Source: Balanoglossus misakiensis (lineage: Eukaryota > Hemichordata). From it: 64,000 nucleotides of DNA. The notes under the pieces are model-generated. The model searched no databases. It was not told the DNA's origin and saw nothing but the letters and a program-made list of their open reading frames with translations. The first letter of the stretch is position 1; every line of letters begins with the position of its first letter. This document shows positions 11,986 to 25,478 of this stretch, in pieces. Location of the stretch: assembly GCA_040954595.2 (NCBI GenBank), contig CM082598.2:248001-312000 (forward strand), given 5' to 3'. Position numbers and translations under genes: made by a program.

Positions 11986-14900
11986 TAAAACACCACTGAA
12001 AATAATTAGGGTCTACCACGTCATCATGGTGAAATAATTAATTCTCATACAGCTCTGTGATGAGCTGCTTTGAGTCAACAGATAAAATATAGTCTCTGTT
12101 TCCAACACACCAAACAGTAAAATGTGTGTGACTTGTAGGAGCATATTTTATCCACAGTCGGCCCTTTGTTTACCAGTAAACAGTTCTGTGCACAGAAATA
12201 AGGTCTGTTGTTTGTATCTATGGAAAGGCCACCATCAACAAATATAGGCCTTTAAATCCTCAGTTGTCAATGACAATTGGAAAAATTATGAATTACAAAA
12301 CAACCCCGTTTTCCCTTGGAAATGGATTCAAGTGTACTCCAGTTAAAATATCACCATGGTTACTTGGCAGGAAAGATTCCAAGTGCTAGAACAATCAGAT
12401 AGTTTGTAAGTTATCAAAGATGATTGTGACAATCTGAGTATAAAAGTTGTAAACTTGTTGATAAAATCGATCTCTCGACTTCTTTATGCAGTTCATGTAT
12501 GTATTAAAAGACTAATCACACCATTTGTGTTTAGCAGATAAAATCTTTCCTTGAGGAGAAATGAATTTGTATTACTGTGCAGTTGTTACAAAGAAAAGAA
12601 ATATGGACATGTAAAGCTGATGCCCTGTGCGTTTGTATCGTGAAACTTTCTAAATAAGTGTCAGAGTCAAATTTATTCTTTCTTTTTAAACAGAAACAAT
12701 CACTGTTTGTTAATTATTAATTTAAGACAAGAGTACTTTTTCCTGTGAAAATTATGTTTCTGGAATTAGAGTGGATAACTCAACAGTTGGCATAGCAACC
12801 AGTAAGAGTTATCAATAATGGAGAAGTTCGATCAATGATGTGTTACGAAAGAGAACAATTTACAATTTTTAAATCAAGTTTTAGAGACGTGTCAAAATAA
12901 CCTTTTACTTGCAATATTTTCATGCAACTTTGAATATTGTTTCAGTGCAACAGTGTCTCAGGTTGTACATGAAAATTGCTCTGTTACAGAGCTGAATTCT
13001 GTACCCTCTTCTGTTTTGTATGTCGTTATCATGATGTTTACTGAAAACGATGAAATATTGTTCAGTTTGTCAAAAATGTACATAGTCTATAAAGTGTTTT
13101 CTGATTTGTATATAGTTTTGTATATAATGATTCCAAGTACCTAACAGAGTGTTGCAGTTGTACTTCCAATATGGATTCAAAAATCTGTGCCAAGGTAGTC
13201 TTAAAGTAACAGTTGTCTACACTTTAATCCGCTCGGGCACCCCAGTTTTTGGTTATGAAAACAATTGTCATGCCAGGTCCTATGTGTGACATTACAACCA
13301 AGCATCAACCCTAACCAATATAAATCTTTGTATATTTTGCCAAAATATTACCATGATAAATGGCGAACTATGATTATTATGAATCAGAGATTTTTGTTGC
13401 TATCGTTTGCTGCATGTTTTTTTTTAGTTTTGAAAACAAAACAGTCACTACAAATACTGAAGGATGCTACAATATGATCTATAAATCCTACCACTTACTA
13501 TTCACTTCATAATGTAGTGTGTTTGTAATAATACCCATCATATAAAAGGTATTGTTATTTTTGTTTAACAACTCCATTCTTATGAATCTTGTGGCAATGC
13601 CATCCTGTTTTAAGTTTTATTTATTTACATGCAATGTCCGTCCTGTGAAGTCTTATATTTTGCCGATTTATATGAACTGTTACAGTCACAGTATAATTTG
13701 AATAATTTGAGTACACATTTCATTCATTTGTATGTTTTCAAATCATTTTGGATAGGTACATTCTGAAATAGTTTTGTTTTATGATAGAGTACGCCCTCAC
13801 ACTGGCGACTGTGAAATTGATAGAAAGTTCATCAAGTATCCCTTTGCTAATCTTTGCATGATTCATGTGTTCTGAAAGGTCAGCGATAGATGCAGAGAAA
13901 CGACCACCTTCATCTTCAAATCAGGACAAAATGGTTCTTCCAGAAGTTGAAAAATAAACATGTGTATTATCTGGCAGTAAGTTGCCACTGCGTTGTTTAT
14001 GTGTCAACACACGTACACAGCAAAAATGGCATTGTAAAATCTGGTGGACATTTCCAGTGTATGGTAATAACTGCCACTTGAATATTCTGTATTAGTTTTG
14101 ATGCAGCAGTTTTTTGTAACTTGCAATTTGTCTGTTTTATGTAAAGTTGCAATATTAAATATTTTTGTCTCTACCTGTATACAGCTAATCATGTCTTATT
14201 TTCTTGTCACACATACTCAATCACTGAGCAAAGCTTGAATACAATACAAAGAGGTACTGCAAGCTTATGAAGGAGTAAATGTGGTCCGTTTTCTTAGTCC
14301 CTGTTACTCTCCTTGTTGCTGTGTTCGGGAACGGTTTTAACCATGAAAGAAAAAAACACAAAAACAGCACAAAGAATCAATATACGACAATGTATTAGTC
14401 ATCAATAGAAAATTACATGCTTTTAAAAACTTCATCATTAAAAGTTATTTTTTTTACAAAACGATTTGTTTAATATTTACATCATTTGAAAATCAGGTGG
14501 GATGCATCTTTGGCATACATGATAGAAATATATATTTCCTTTGCATGATTTCAAAACAATCCAGTATATACAATGATCCGATTCTGAGACCTGTCTGAAG
14601 TTATTGTATCACAAAAATAGTTGAAAGATTCAAAACAGATTTTGGCAAAATTTGCATCAAACATACAACAACAAAATTCTTTCAGATATGGTAGAAATTC
14701 ATTTTGAATACTGACACATATATAAACAATATACCATTGTTTTCAGCGGGTAAAGTACCGGTATGTCACGCATAAAAATAGCACTTATAATTTTTTTATA
14801 AAACGGAGTAAAAAAATTGAAAACCTTAACCATCTTGGCAAATTTTATTGTAAACACGTGAAAATGCTATGCTCATATATAATGCATCCCAGAGTACTTG

Positions 14901-16016
14901 GTACAAAATACAATTTCTACATTTTTCTCATCACTTTGGCAAGACTAATATCTCAAAGTTAGACAACTGTGTTATAGATAAATCTGTAGTGAATAACATT
15001 TCTGGTTCTTAGTATCTCAGAAAGAGTTTGGCAACAAATGAAAATAAAAGTAAAACAAAGTCAAAATTAACAAATGAAAATAAAACAAAGTCAAAAATCA
15101 ACAAATGAACATAAAACAAAGTCAAAAGTCAACAAATGAAAATAAAACAAAATCAAAAGATAGCTTTTGTGTCCTGCAGGGAAGACAAATACAAAACTGA
15201 AATTTCTGACAAATGACATTCTCATTCCATGCACCGTAAAAAAGAAAAGAAAAGAAAGAAAGCATCACATCAACTGAAAATCAAACCCTGTGAGAACCAA
15301 AATTTACTTTTCAATTTCATTGGCAAGTTAAAAATGGAGGCAATTAAAAAATATCCAATGTTTAATAAAATATACGAATATAATCATAATGTATAAATAT
15401 TCCTATATCTCAAATTGTTTTTTTCTTTTCGGGTATGTGTGCTATACTAGTGTTTCCTTTGCAGAGCCCTACCTTGGCTAAGTCTCCACTCTATATTACA
15501 AGGACTACTTCTATGGTAATTTTTCTCAGGCGGCTGACTCCATGACTTTTGAAAGACAGACTGGAATTACAGAAAGAAGACATTCGTTGTATAAAACAAA
15601 GATCAGAAAAGATTAACTTCTACCAGAGAATGACATGCAACACAATACTTACACCAATGTTTACCTCAACAGATAATTAATCTTTCTCCAATAAACATCC
15701 ATACACAAGTTTACCCTGTACATTGTAAATACTTCTGGATTTCTCATTTTGACACACAGCAAGAAATATATTCCTGTTCAGTTCCTTTCCATGTGGTTCA
15801 TTATTTTAGGAAGATTTTTCAGGTTGAATTTTATCCCCTGTTTTTGTAAATTTATCTGCCAGCCTCCAACATATCTCTTGTGAGTCCTTAATTTGATAGA
15901 AAACTGCATTCTTCAAGTTGTTGACAAGGCATATTTCACATCATCTAAGAATTCAAGTGACATGGACCGGTAGTATTAAGGGACAAAGTTGTCATCAAAG
16001 GTACTTGCAATATGCA
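11986..16016. other. 3' UTR/intergenic spacer between convergent genes
   Basis: AT-rich sequence lies between the plus-strand coiled-coil gene stop (11985) and the minus-strand F-box gene stop (16017). An AATAAA overlaps the stop region at 11984-11989 and another lies near 13950, so 3' UTR sequence of the first gene may extend up to about 2 kb. A four-unit tandem repeat lies at 15032-15159. I see no coding exon. Confidence 0.6.
15032..15159. repeat. Short tandem repeat, about 31 bp x 4
   Basis: Four adjacent units share the core AACAAATGAAAATAAAACAA followed by AGTCAAAA. The first unit is about 36 bp because of an insertion and the others are about 31 bp. It lies in the spacer between convergent genes. 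Confidence 0.8.
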
Positions 16017-19000
16017 CTAGATGTTGAAATCCCACACTTTGCATTTGTTGTCATACGAAGCACTGATTATTTTTGTCTCATCAAAACTGATGGCATTGAC
16101 CTGGCTGTGGTGACCCTTCAATGTGTGTAGACTCTTGTCTCTGAAAAAACAAGAAAAGATTTGTTCAAATCTGGAATACAAATTGTCAGAAATTGTACAA
16201 ACAACACAATGTTCATACATGTGATTCATGATATTCTTGTTTGTTCAGCTTCAACCAATCATGGGGTTTTTCAACACCCTGTATCAAACATTCGAAACAC
16301 TTTTTTGATAACAACAGTCCGCTATGTGTCAGGGAAAACCTTTGCAAAGGGCTTCATGAATATTCCTGCAGCAAGGAGTACTTCTCCAAACCTTTGTAGA
16401 AAAAACCACAAGAGTGACTAAAATCTGTCAAAATGATCGGAAATGAATTCACCTTCAAACCAAAGCTAAACTGAAATTATCATGAGACCTGAATACTTAC
16501 TTCGTGATATCCCAGTATTTAATCATTCCATCCTGTCCGGCACTAACTATGATTCCTTCTGGCTTGTCCGGATCTGAAATCCGAAGTTCCAATGTTTCAA
16601 TCCTGGAATCAAACAGGAAAAATTAAGGTAATACAAACGTAGAGAAGGTTTAAATTGTTTTGTCTCTATGCCTTTTTCATAAAGACACAAAAACAAGGCC
16701 AGTAGGTCACAGAGTACTGCTGGAGCTCGTCTGCTTTGTTGTATATCTCATACAAGTTGCATGTAAAGCTTTACCTTACAATAAAATGTGACTGTCAAAT
16801 ATCAGTCAATAGTGAAGATATACAAGATGATAAAGTTTTTATTCTGTTACCTACTGGTCTTGTTTTTACATTGTCTTGAAGGCGTATTGTTTGTGGGAGC
16901 ATACGAATAATGTCAGGAGTTTCTGTGTAGTCTTCAAAACACACAGAGTTGAAGGACTTTGTACACACCTTTTCTCATGTTCTTCAAATGTCCTGACACA
17001 AGATGCAGTATCCAATCTCCAGAATGAAAGTATTTCACCAACAGCACATGCAAAGAATCCTTTGTGATAACTCAGTCCCATCACTGATGTGGTCTGACTG
17101 ACCCAGATAATCTTGGTGTGTTTGCCAGTCTTGGTGCTCCAGATTCTTATACTCTGGACCAAACAAAAAAAGTAGAACTGATGTAAATTTTCAGAACAGG
17201 AAAGCGTCAATCTACCTAAGGTACAAACACTGATAAAGAGATAGACAGAGGATGGATGGACGGATGGATGGATGGATGGAGTGGCGTACAATCAGATGAA
17301 CAGATAGACCTGTTGGTTGATCAATAGACAGAGCAACAAGAGATAGATAGATGGAGATCGAAAGTGAGAGTGTGAGACATGGTCATGAGAATCACAAAAA
17401 GTTGGATAAAACTATGGAACAACCCGATGGAAACAACAAGAAAACAATGCTTACTCTGTCAGCTGATCCTGTTAAAACTATCGTACAATCTTCATCCATG
17501 TCAATACAAAAGACAGCCTGTGTATGACCACGGAGTGTGTGTAGTAACTGGCATCTGCTGATGTCCCACAGTTTGGCCTGCAATCAAAATGATAGAGTGA
17601 AATTCAGAGAAGTTGAAAAGTGTTTGTATGCAGTATTATGGCTGACAGCTTTGGGCTGACGGAAAATTTATTTGTTGGTGACATATAAGTATATGAACAC
17701 CAGCCTCCAATCTGACAGTTCGTATTAAAATATCAGATAACAGAAATTGAAAACATCACTTTTTAGAGCAATGCATGAAGGTGATAATATTGGACCTAAT
17801 TCTCTGATAAAGATGAAAATGTCCAAAATTTAAAACCACACTTACGGTTCTGTCTTGGGAAGCTGACGCTAACAGATTCTGTTTCCTGACGATTGCCCAA
17901 ACGGCACCCTCGTGGCCAAACAACGTCCTTGCACAGGTGCCTTTGCGTAGGTTCCATACTTTTATGGTACAATCATAGGAACCACTGATCAGCAGATTTC
18001 GTGTGAAGAACCTCACACACCATACTCCTTTCTGCAAGAAAATGTTCAGAATAATAGTGTTGCGCTGGTTTGACCCAATCATTCTTTCATTTGTACCACT
18101 ACCAGAATGATCAGTTTCATTGCATCAGTTTCAAATGAGGAGAATAATATTGAGTTTTAGTTCATGACTCATACCATTTCTGGAAAATCATTCTGAATAT
18201 TTGAACCCACCAACAAGGCTGACTGAAATAGGTGTGTAACTAAGCCAGGGTTTTGCAGCTACAGAGGAAGCCATTCACAATCACACATATGAAATTGGCC
18301 AAAACTGCCACTTTTCACTGAGATGTGACTTGAGGTTTGTATGTATATGCCAACAGAAGGAAATCATCACCTAAACTGATACACATTGGCGAAGGATTTC
18401 CTACTGTTATGGTGGTCATTGACCATTTCACCACCATGGTTTGATCCCAATCAAACCATGATAGAAACGAGGGTGAAATGATTAAGAGAACAAACTTACT
18501 GTATGTCCTTTGAGTGTTTGTAGCAGATTACCACTCTTGGCATCCCAAACTTTGACAGTAGTGTCTTTACTTCCACTGGCCATCCGTCTGCCATCAAATG
18601 TCACGGATAACACTCTGGAAAATTAACAGAGGAATAATTATATATAAATTCATGAAACTAGTGCACAGCATTCCGGCAAACAAAAGATGATCATGTTCTG
18701 ATCAAAAAGAATAATTGTTGCGTCCATGTGAAGACACTCTACAATCAGAACATAATCTGGATGTGATTGTAAAGGGATTAAAAAATCAAAAAGTGTATTT
18801 CTTGACTTACTTTCCTGTGTGGCCTTTCACCTCAACTTCTTTGAAATGACCAAGTTCCCAATTTAATTTCAAGTACATGTTATCTTTGTAAACATTCTTC
18901 CATTTCATATTGGCAGTTACTGGAACCTCTGAAAAAATGATGAAAGAGTGCCGATATGTTTGTGCATCAAGTAGAATACTTTACAACAAGAAAATAAGTA

Positions 19001-20367
19001 TATATGCGTAGGAAAACAGAAAAAAAAATTGATTCTTTCTTTGATATCAGATCCTGAAAGCTATCACTTACCGATCTCGACTTCATCACATTTGGCCTTC
19101 CATATTTCATCACTACTTGCTAATCTGTTCCATATACGACTGACCTGTGACACCACTAACAATTCTATGGGCTTTAGATAATGAAGTATTTTCAATGCTA
19201 AATGTTCTGGTAATAATGATATGAAATCCCTGTACTGTTTCAGCTGAAAGGCAAAAACATAAAAGATGTTTAAATTTTCATAATAGACTTTAATATATCT
19301 TACAATTTAACTTGTAAGTTTTTTAGTGTCTACTAGTTTAATCTGTAATTGCAGCCTGACCCAGACATGTACTACATAATTGTATCAGGGTCCTGTCTCA
19401 GGTAATGATTTGATGAAAAGTAATAAAATCTTGTACTCACCGCCAGATAACTTGAAATATAATACAACTGCCTTGAGTCTAATGTTCTCATCATTTTGTG
19501 CAGAAATTCATTTCTCTGAACATCTGTAAAACAGAGTTAATAAAGGTGAGTCCTTATGCATGGCTGCGGATCAGGTGTGTTACAAAACACATATCGACTG
19601 GCCTTTCGGGCAATAGCATACGTCTTTCACCCCTCGAGACTGTGAGTCACCCCCAAAAGAGACTATTTCACTAGGCCTTCGGCCTCGGGAAACAGTCTGT
19701 TTTAGGGGTGACTCAGAGTCCCTCGGGTTACAGACATATGCTGTTGCCCTCATGGCCAGTCAATATGTGTTTAATTTTTCCAAATTCATAAGGCCGAAGC
19801 CATAACTTGACCCAGGTCAACTCACCTGTCCAGCAATCACTGTACCAATGATAGAGTTGCCACGCTTCATTTGGTACTTTAGGAATCGGAGCTTGGTGCT
19901 CTGGAGCTGTTCCATACTATCAGAAAGAAAAGCAGAAATGCTTTTAATATTATAATCATGTTAAACTGCATTTCAAATTGAGCCAGACAGTTGTACCATA
20001 TTGTTTTCCAATGTAGATTAAACTTTGAGGGTTATTTAAGACTAACCAGGAGTTGGGAGCAATTCACCCACTGTGAATCTGATGACTTGAAGTGCAGTAT
20101 TTGAGCAATCTATTCTGTACCATGTGTATCCAACCTACAAACGGTGGTTAAAACAGTACATGTATTTCCTGGATGTCAACTTTGAGATAATTTCTACTTA
20201 CAGGTGATTTTCTTCGCCTTGTCAACTCAAAACTACTCATTGATTTCTGAAGACGTGGAATTTCTACGACCGGTTCATAGACAAGTTTCCCATCACGTGG
20301 ACTCCCATCTTGTAAATGACGTCTGAGAGGTGGAAGACTTTGTGATCTGCACAGAAATAATAACACC

Positions 20368-20411
<44 letters not shown>

Positions 20412-22764
20412 CTGATTGGTTAGAAATATGATTGACATAAGCCCAGCCTACAGCTGCAGATATTCTTTAGGCTTAGGCTTAGCGTCCAATTGGCTACAAC
20501 CTTCCAAGATGCTGCACATTAGCCTCGAGGCAAACTTCGCAAGTGAGTGAATGCACACAGATATTGAGAGATATTGTTACCTTGGCAACGATGGAGCAGA
20601 GTGGGACTTGTGAATGAAAAGTGGAGATCCCTCTCTCTGTTTTGGTGACGTGGGATTCTTTGGCAAACTTGGAAGTTTCCCTGTATTCTTCAACACTTCC
20701 GTCCATCTTGATTTGTAATTTCTGTTAAAAACATTTTACATTTATTGAAATAAATCTTTCTCAAAGAATGATATGAAACGTTCAGGTTTCTGTATGATAA
20801 AGTAAGATAAAATTGATGGCGAAGATGGATTAAACTGTAAGACTTTTGATTACAAGTAGTTATGTATGATCATTGTATTGTCAAGTGTTAATGTGTGTGT
20901 GTGTGCATGTGTGTGTACTTACATGGTACGTTCTGTGCTTGGTTCATCTTTTACAAAGCTTCTCTGCAACGGGATGTCTGTATTACATTCCATGACATCA
21001 TTCCTGTGTTTGATGTAGGCACTACGTGCAAAAAGATTGAAAAGATCTTGATCATTACATCCATGATATTGTTTTCAAACAATTTTCTTATACATCGGGA
21101 TGGAAGGTGTGTGTGGTTGAACATTGATTCACTCTATCCACATGTAGAATAACATAAACACTGTCTTGTATCAAACATATTTAATGGAAAATTGGCAGTT
21201 ACCTTTGTATTCTGTAAAACTTTTTCACCATTTTCTTCTGTTTTTTCTCTCGACTGGTATATGTGCTTATTGGTGTAAATTTGGTCTGTGGGAAATACTG
21301 TTTCGACGAGTACATGAAGTCTCTGTGCAGAGCTGGCTGTAAAGTGGTCCATAAAAATTGGACCTGGTTGAAATTACTTCGTACAAGAAGTCCTTCCAGA
21401 ATTTTACATCTCTACAATAAAGAAAAGACAAAAGATGTTAGCAATTGGTGATGCCAATGGTCAGTTCAGAAAAAAGAACCCACATGTAATGATTTACAGC
21501 AATATACATGGAAATTGACTAACCCAAAATGATGAATGTAGGAAAGTATTAACAATGTGTGTACTTTAGCCAGATGAGTTAGATTTTATGCTCTGTTGAA
21601 CAATCTCATAAAACTGTCAAGCTTTGTACACCCAGGTCAGTGTGCATTGTGATCCATAGCAAATTTAATTACTGGAGAAAATAAGAAATAACCTGGCAAT
21701 TACACAAACATGTACAACGTAGATTTATAATTTCCTTAATGTAATTGAGTGCACTTATATTAAACAGGGCGACCACAAAGGACTTTGTAGTGTGGCATTA
21801 AGGAACAGAGTCATTTTCATCTTCTTAAAGATTTTTTTTATGTGTTATATTAGCGGTTATCAGGAATTTACATTCCACAAATTAATTTAAATAAAAATAT
21901 TGGGATGGTATGAATTCTGAAACACACAACTGTAAATTTTGCCAGGAATTTTCACGAAAGTTTTTAAATATTTCATAGTATCTTTAATTTATTTTTTCAT
22001 GGATAGGTATAATAGCAATCAACAGGTGGACTAGCTTTCAAAGTCTGAGTTTGAAATCAGGCTACGCTTTCTGTATCATTCTGTCATACCCTGGATAAAA
22101 TTCATTTATTTCCAGAGATTTTGCATTCATTGTGGCTTCTATCCCTGTTACCCTAATGACCTTCTAGTTATTTTTTACTGTTTGTATAACTTAACTCTTA
22201 AGACTCAAAGTCCAAATTGCCATTTACATTAAGCCTTATAAATCACTGACCCACTACGGAATTTACAAACCATCACACACAAGTACGCATTTTTCTGGTA
22301 CTTGGTACTTAAATTATTTTAACACAAATCTCCTGCTTTGAAGGGAGGCTCACATAAACATAAATTCAACCTAATTTTTGGTATTAACAAAGTTAAGTTG
22401 TGTAACTTTAATTGAGTATAATAATATTGACAAAATAATATCAAAATCACGTTTGTTATTATTTACAAAATTGTTACCATGATTCAAACATAAACTCTAT
22501 CTAAACACTGACAAAAATTTCAGGCTGCTAGGAAACGTACAATACTTCTGAAAGTGTGAAATCTGAGTAGTATGGACTCATATATAGACTAATTACCAGG
22601 TCATGACTCCAACCTTCCAACCATACTGACAAGTGGTCAAGTTGTCGATCGAATTCCACGGTTGTTTCATTGAACGGGTTCCGGCCCCGGCCGTAGTGCC
22701 ACAATATCGAATCGAAGGTCTCGTCGTCGACGACACGATCGCCAGACTCAAGGATCGCAGACAT
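16017..22764 (-). CDS. F-box and seven-WD40-repeat protein (FBXW7/FBXW10-related)
   Basis: Fifteen exons on the minus strand splice to 2061 nt (686 aa): 22597-22764 (ATG at 22764), 21203-21411, 20923-21021, 20581-20721, 20202-20346, 19826-19916, 19441-19523, 19072-19243, 18811-18928, 18500-18614, 17846-18031, 17455-17577, 16969-17153, 16501-16602, 16017-16140. All borders are GT-AG and phases agree. The N-terminal third includes [15 protein letters not shown] and a Ser/Pro/Lys-rich linker. An F-box lies at about residues 318-362 ([20 protein letters not shown]). Seven WD40 blades follow, ending VKVWD, IKVWN, AKLWD, IRIWS, LSFWR, IKYWD and CKVWD. F-box/WD proteins are substrate receptors of SCF (SKP1-CUL1) ubiquitin ligases; the F-box would bind SKP1 and the propeller the substrate. 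The F-box resembles FBXW7, while the N-terminal 'HRDF-Y' segment recalls FBXW10. A true ortholog is not clear to me. Confidence 0.92.
17251..17281. repeat. GGAT microsatellite
   Basis: A GATGGATG run (GGAT)n with one GGAC interruption lies in an intron of the F-box gene. Confidence 0.9.
18419..18485. repeat. TTAACCC-type MITE, short diverged copy
   Basis: It begins TTGACCATTTCACCACCATG and ends GGGTGAAATGATTAA, so both ends match the TTAACCCTTTCACC/GGTGAAAGGGTTAA family with a shortened middle. It is intronic in the F-box gene. Confidence 0.6.
19585..19772. repeat. Inverted-repeat element of about 188 bp
   Basis: The ends are AAACACATATCGACTGGCC and GGCCAGTCAATATGTGTTT, an imperfect 19-bp inverted repeat. 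Inside are further matching arms: GGGCAATAGCATA against TATGCTGTTGCCC, and GAGTCACCCC against GGGGTGACTC. The whole can fold back on itself. A related single end occurs at 55013-55053. It is non-coding and lies in the F-box gene intron between exons 19441-19523 and 19826-19916. Confidence 0.7.
20369..20411. repeat. ATC microsatellite
   Basis: About 14 uninterrupted copies of ATC lie in an F-box gene intron. Confidence 0.95.
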
Positions 22765-23896
22765 ATCCGTATTTGTTTATAACGTAACCAGAGCTTGTCC
22801 TGCTGAGTCAATACAATATACCCAAGAGGTGCGAGACGGCTTAAGTGTTTGATCGCGACCGCGCAAGTAACGCGCCTCGCTCGATTGCCACGTCTTGTAT
22901 TCTGGACGATCTATCTTAAAATCTACGACAGATTCATGATTCTACGGTTTCAAAAGTCCTCGCTATCACAGAGGCGAAAACTTCGATCAAAACTCACGCG
23001 ACCTCCCAGTTGAAAGTTTATGTCAAACACCAATTATACGGACTTATCTATTCTTTAGTAGGGTGGTGCAGGAGTTTTATATAAAGAGAAATAAACATAA
23101 TGGCATATATGGCGAAATGAACAAGGGTTTATAAGTTTCATACATCATTATATTCTGTGGATTGTGGGTTATTAATGTTTGAACTTGTTTTGGTTAAAGA
23201 TTTGACTACGTCTGTCGTTGCTAAATGCACCTTACCAAAAATAGTCCGATCTTAGTTTAGTGTGACCCATAACTTGGCAACAAGGGGCGTCGATCGTCAA
23301 GGTAATCGACGCTCATGTTTTATTCATGAGCAAGCGTGTGCCCGTCGTCTACGTACGCCCTCAGTCTACGCGCTTACGCACCCTGAATGTACGTTTCATG
23401 TTAATATCCAGGGTGTTTATTTCAAAATAACAAAACCAAGCCGCCGGAAAAACTTACAAATACAACAAAAGCTACATCTAAGTTCTAAAAATGGTAAAAT
23501 CCATGATATTTGGCCGATGACATTTGTGTAAATTTACTTTTTTGACTTATTGTGATGAGAGACGAGACTATACAGCATGGACATTTCAGTTCTTTCAAGA
23601 GAATGATATATTTAATAAAATGTTAAAATATTCAGTGATTGAGTTATGCTTCTAAACAGATAAGTGTAATCATAGAGATGCATGTTATATATGGATCCAA
23701 AAGGTGCATAGTTACAGTATGCTATGGTGATTGACCTGCTCAGGGTCACTCTGTGAATTACCTGGTGCCAGCAAATATCACAACTTTTACTCATTTAGGC
23801 ACACACTTGCAAATTGACTCTGACCTGATTATGTATTGTACTGGTATATATCTATTGACATATGCTCTTTGTTTCAACATGTATACTGTCTTTATA

Positions 23897-24014
23897 GCTG
23901 CAATTATTGTAGCCCTGGCGGGTGGGTGCGTGGCGTGCGCGATGTTTCGTCGCAAGCCGCATGCACAAAACATCACGCTCGCAACCAGCCCACAAAGGCT
24001 ACAATTATTGCAGC
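23897..24014. mobile_element. Tc1/mariner-type MITE (118 bp, TA flanks)
   Basis: A perfect 18-bp terminal inverted repeat GCTGCAATTATTGTAGCC/GGCTACAATTATTGCAGC is flanked by TA on each side (23895-23896 and 24015-24016). A GC-rich inner part also folds: GCGTGCGCGATGTTT against AAACATCACGCTCGC. There is no reading frame of note. TA target duplication points to a Tc1/mariner-superfamily source; the superfamily is inferred. Confidence 0.8.
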
Positions 24015-25315
24015 TAATACTGTACTAAAAAATTATAAAAAGCTGTAGGTGCACCTTTAAGCATGACTCCAAGAAGTCAAACAGCATAGACAACTTTCCA
24101 TACTAACAATAAAACTGACCAAAAAGGTCAAATGAGAGCAACTTTGTCCCTTTAAGGGTTAATTATTCTAGTCTAGTTTGCTTTTTGGGTTGCGTTGTTC
24201 TGTTTTATCCCTAGCATGTGAGATGGCATAGATAAGAGAAACATAATACGCAGCTGTTATCTCCCCATTACGACAGCACATGTAACAGTCATTGCAAAAT
24301 AAATCTTTCCATCCATATTCCTTTATGTCTCAGTTTTAACAGAGTCAATAAGGCAAACTTTTATAATACAAGCAAGAGGGAGGCATGTTACATTCTAGCA
24401 CAGCCAATTTTTATAGGAGAGTAAGATTAACATATTTGTTCAGTACTGGTACCCCGGCCCTGTCCTTGCAGTGACTGGACTTTTTCCAGAAAGCTTTGTT
24501 TCCCAGCCAGTCTCTTAATTTGATCTTCCTTCAAGTCAGTCCTTTGGATGCAATTCCATCCATCGATCATCACATATACACACAGAAAAGTTTGAGGAAG
24601 CTTGTATTACTTGGTGTTGGTAAGTACATGATTTTTTTATAACTCTAGTTTTTGCAATCTTGTATTAAAAGAAAGATAAAAATACTTTCTTTACTGTAAC
24701 GGGCATGAGATCAACAGTGTTTTCTGTGGTGATGTTCGGATATTAATGCTGGAAGAAAACAAAAACAAAAATGTGCTCCATCTTTTTTAAAAGATTGAGC
24801 TTTCAAGCAAAGTGTCAACCAATAACATCAGGGTCAAGTTTAGATATATACAGTTACGAGTTTTCCATTGCAGACAGAGAGCTTTATGTCAATTCCTCCT
24901 TGACCCCCTAAAGTCCACCTTAGTCTGCTGAAACAAGTGAAGTATATGTAGCATAGCAACAAAGCATACTGCCCACCTAAGCAACAATGTTTGCTTATAT
25001 AACAGAAAGAGACATTAAGAAATGATTGTACATTTGTACTTTAACAATCACAATACCACGATGATCTCACTGGAATTTATTGCCTCTGTGCCAACAGCAC
25101 TGACATTACTGGCAGGAGTTGACATCAACTTCTGATCAGCAAGTGCCTGGCTACTGTTTGCAAAATTCCAAACGTCATGATGCAAAACTAGCCATATAAC
25201 ATAATTATGTGTGTATTTTTGGCCAATTTTGGTATGGAGTAAACTATCGCAGTAATGACAAATGTAGACAAGGTAAATAAACCTGTTTTCAGTTCTCTTT
25301 CTGTGAATAATAAAT

Positions 25316-25393
25316 CCTGGTCTCTTTATAATGGACCAACTTTACCATAAAAAACAATAGATTTTGACCAAACCTTGGTTGGGAAAGGGTTAA
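25316..25393. repeat. TTAACCC-type MITE, partial copy
   Basis: Only the right part is kept: CTCTTTATAATGGACCAAC through to GGGAAAGGGTTAA. The order of blocks (CTCTTT, GGTCCAAC-like, ACAATAG, GGGTTAA) matches the copies at 52755 and 55951. The left end is lost. Confidence 0.5.
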
Positions 25394-25478
25394 AGTGCCT
25401 ATAGCGAACACACCACTGGAAAAGTTGCATATGGATTTATTTTATTATTTTGCCTCTTTATAATATCAGAACTTTGCA

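Larger units (their letters stand above)
22765..25478. other. Divergent intergenic region, promoter-like CG-rich patch near 22640-22900
   Basis: This separates the start codons of two divergent genes, the F-box gene (minus) and the SLC23 gene (plus). The first exon and the next roughly 150 bp upstream of the F-box gene are locally rich in CG dinucleotides against an AT-rich background, which is typical of an animal promoter. A TA-flanked MITE lies at 23897-24014 and a partial TTAACCC-family copy near 25316-25393. No exon is evident. Confidence 0.5.
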
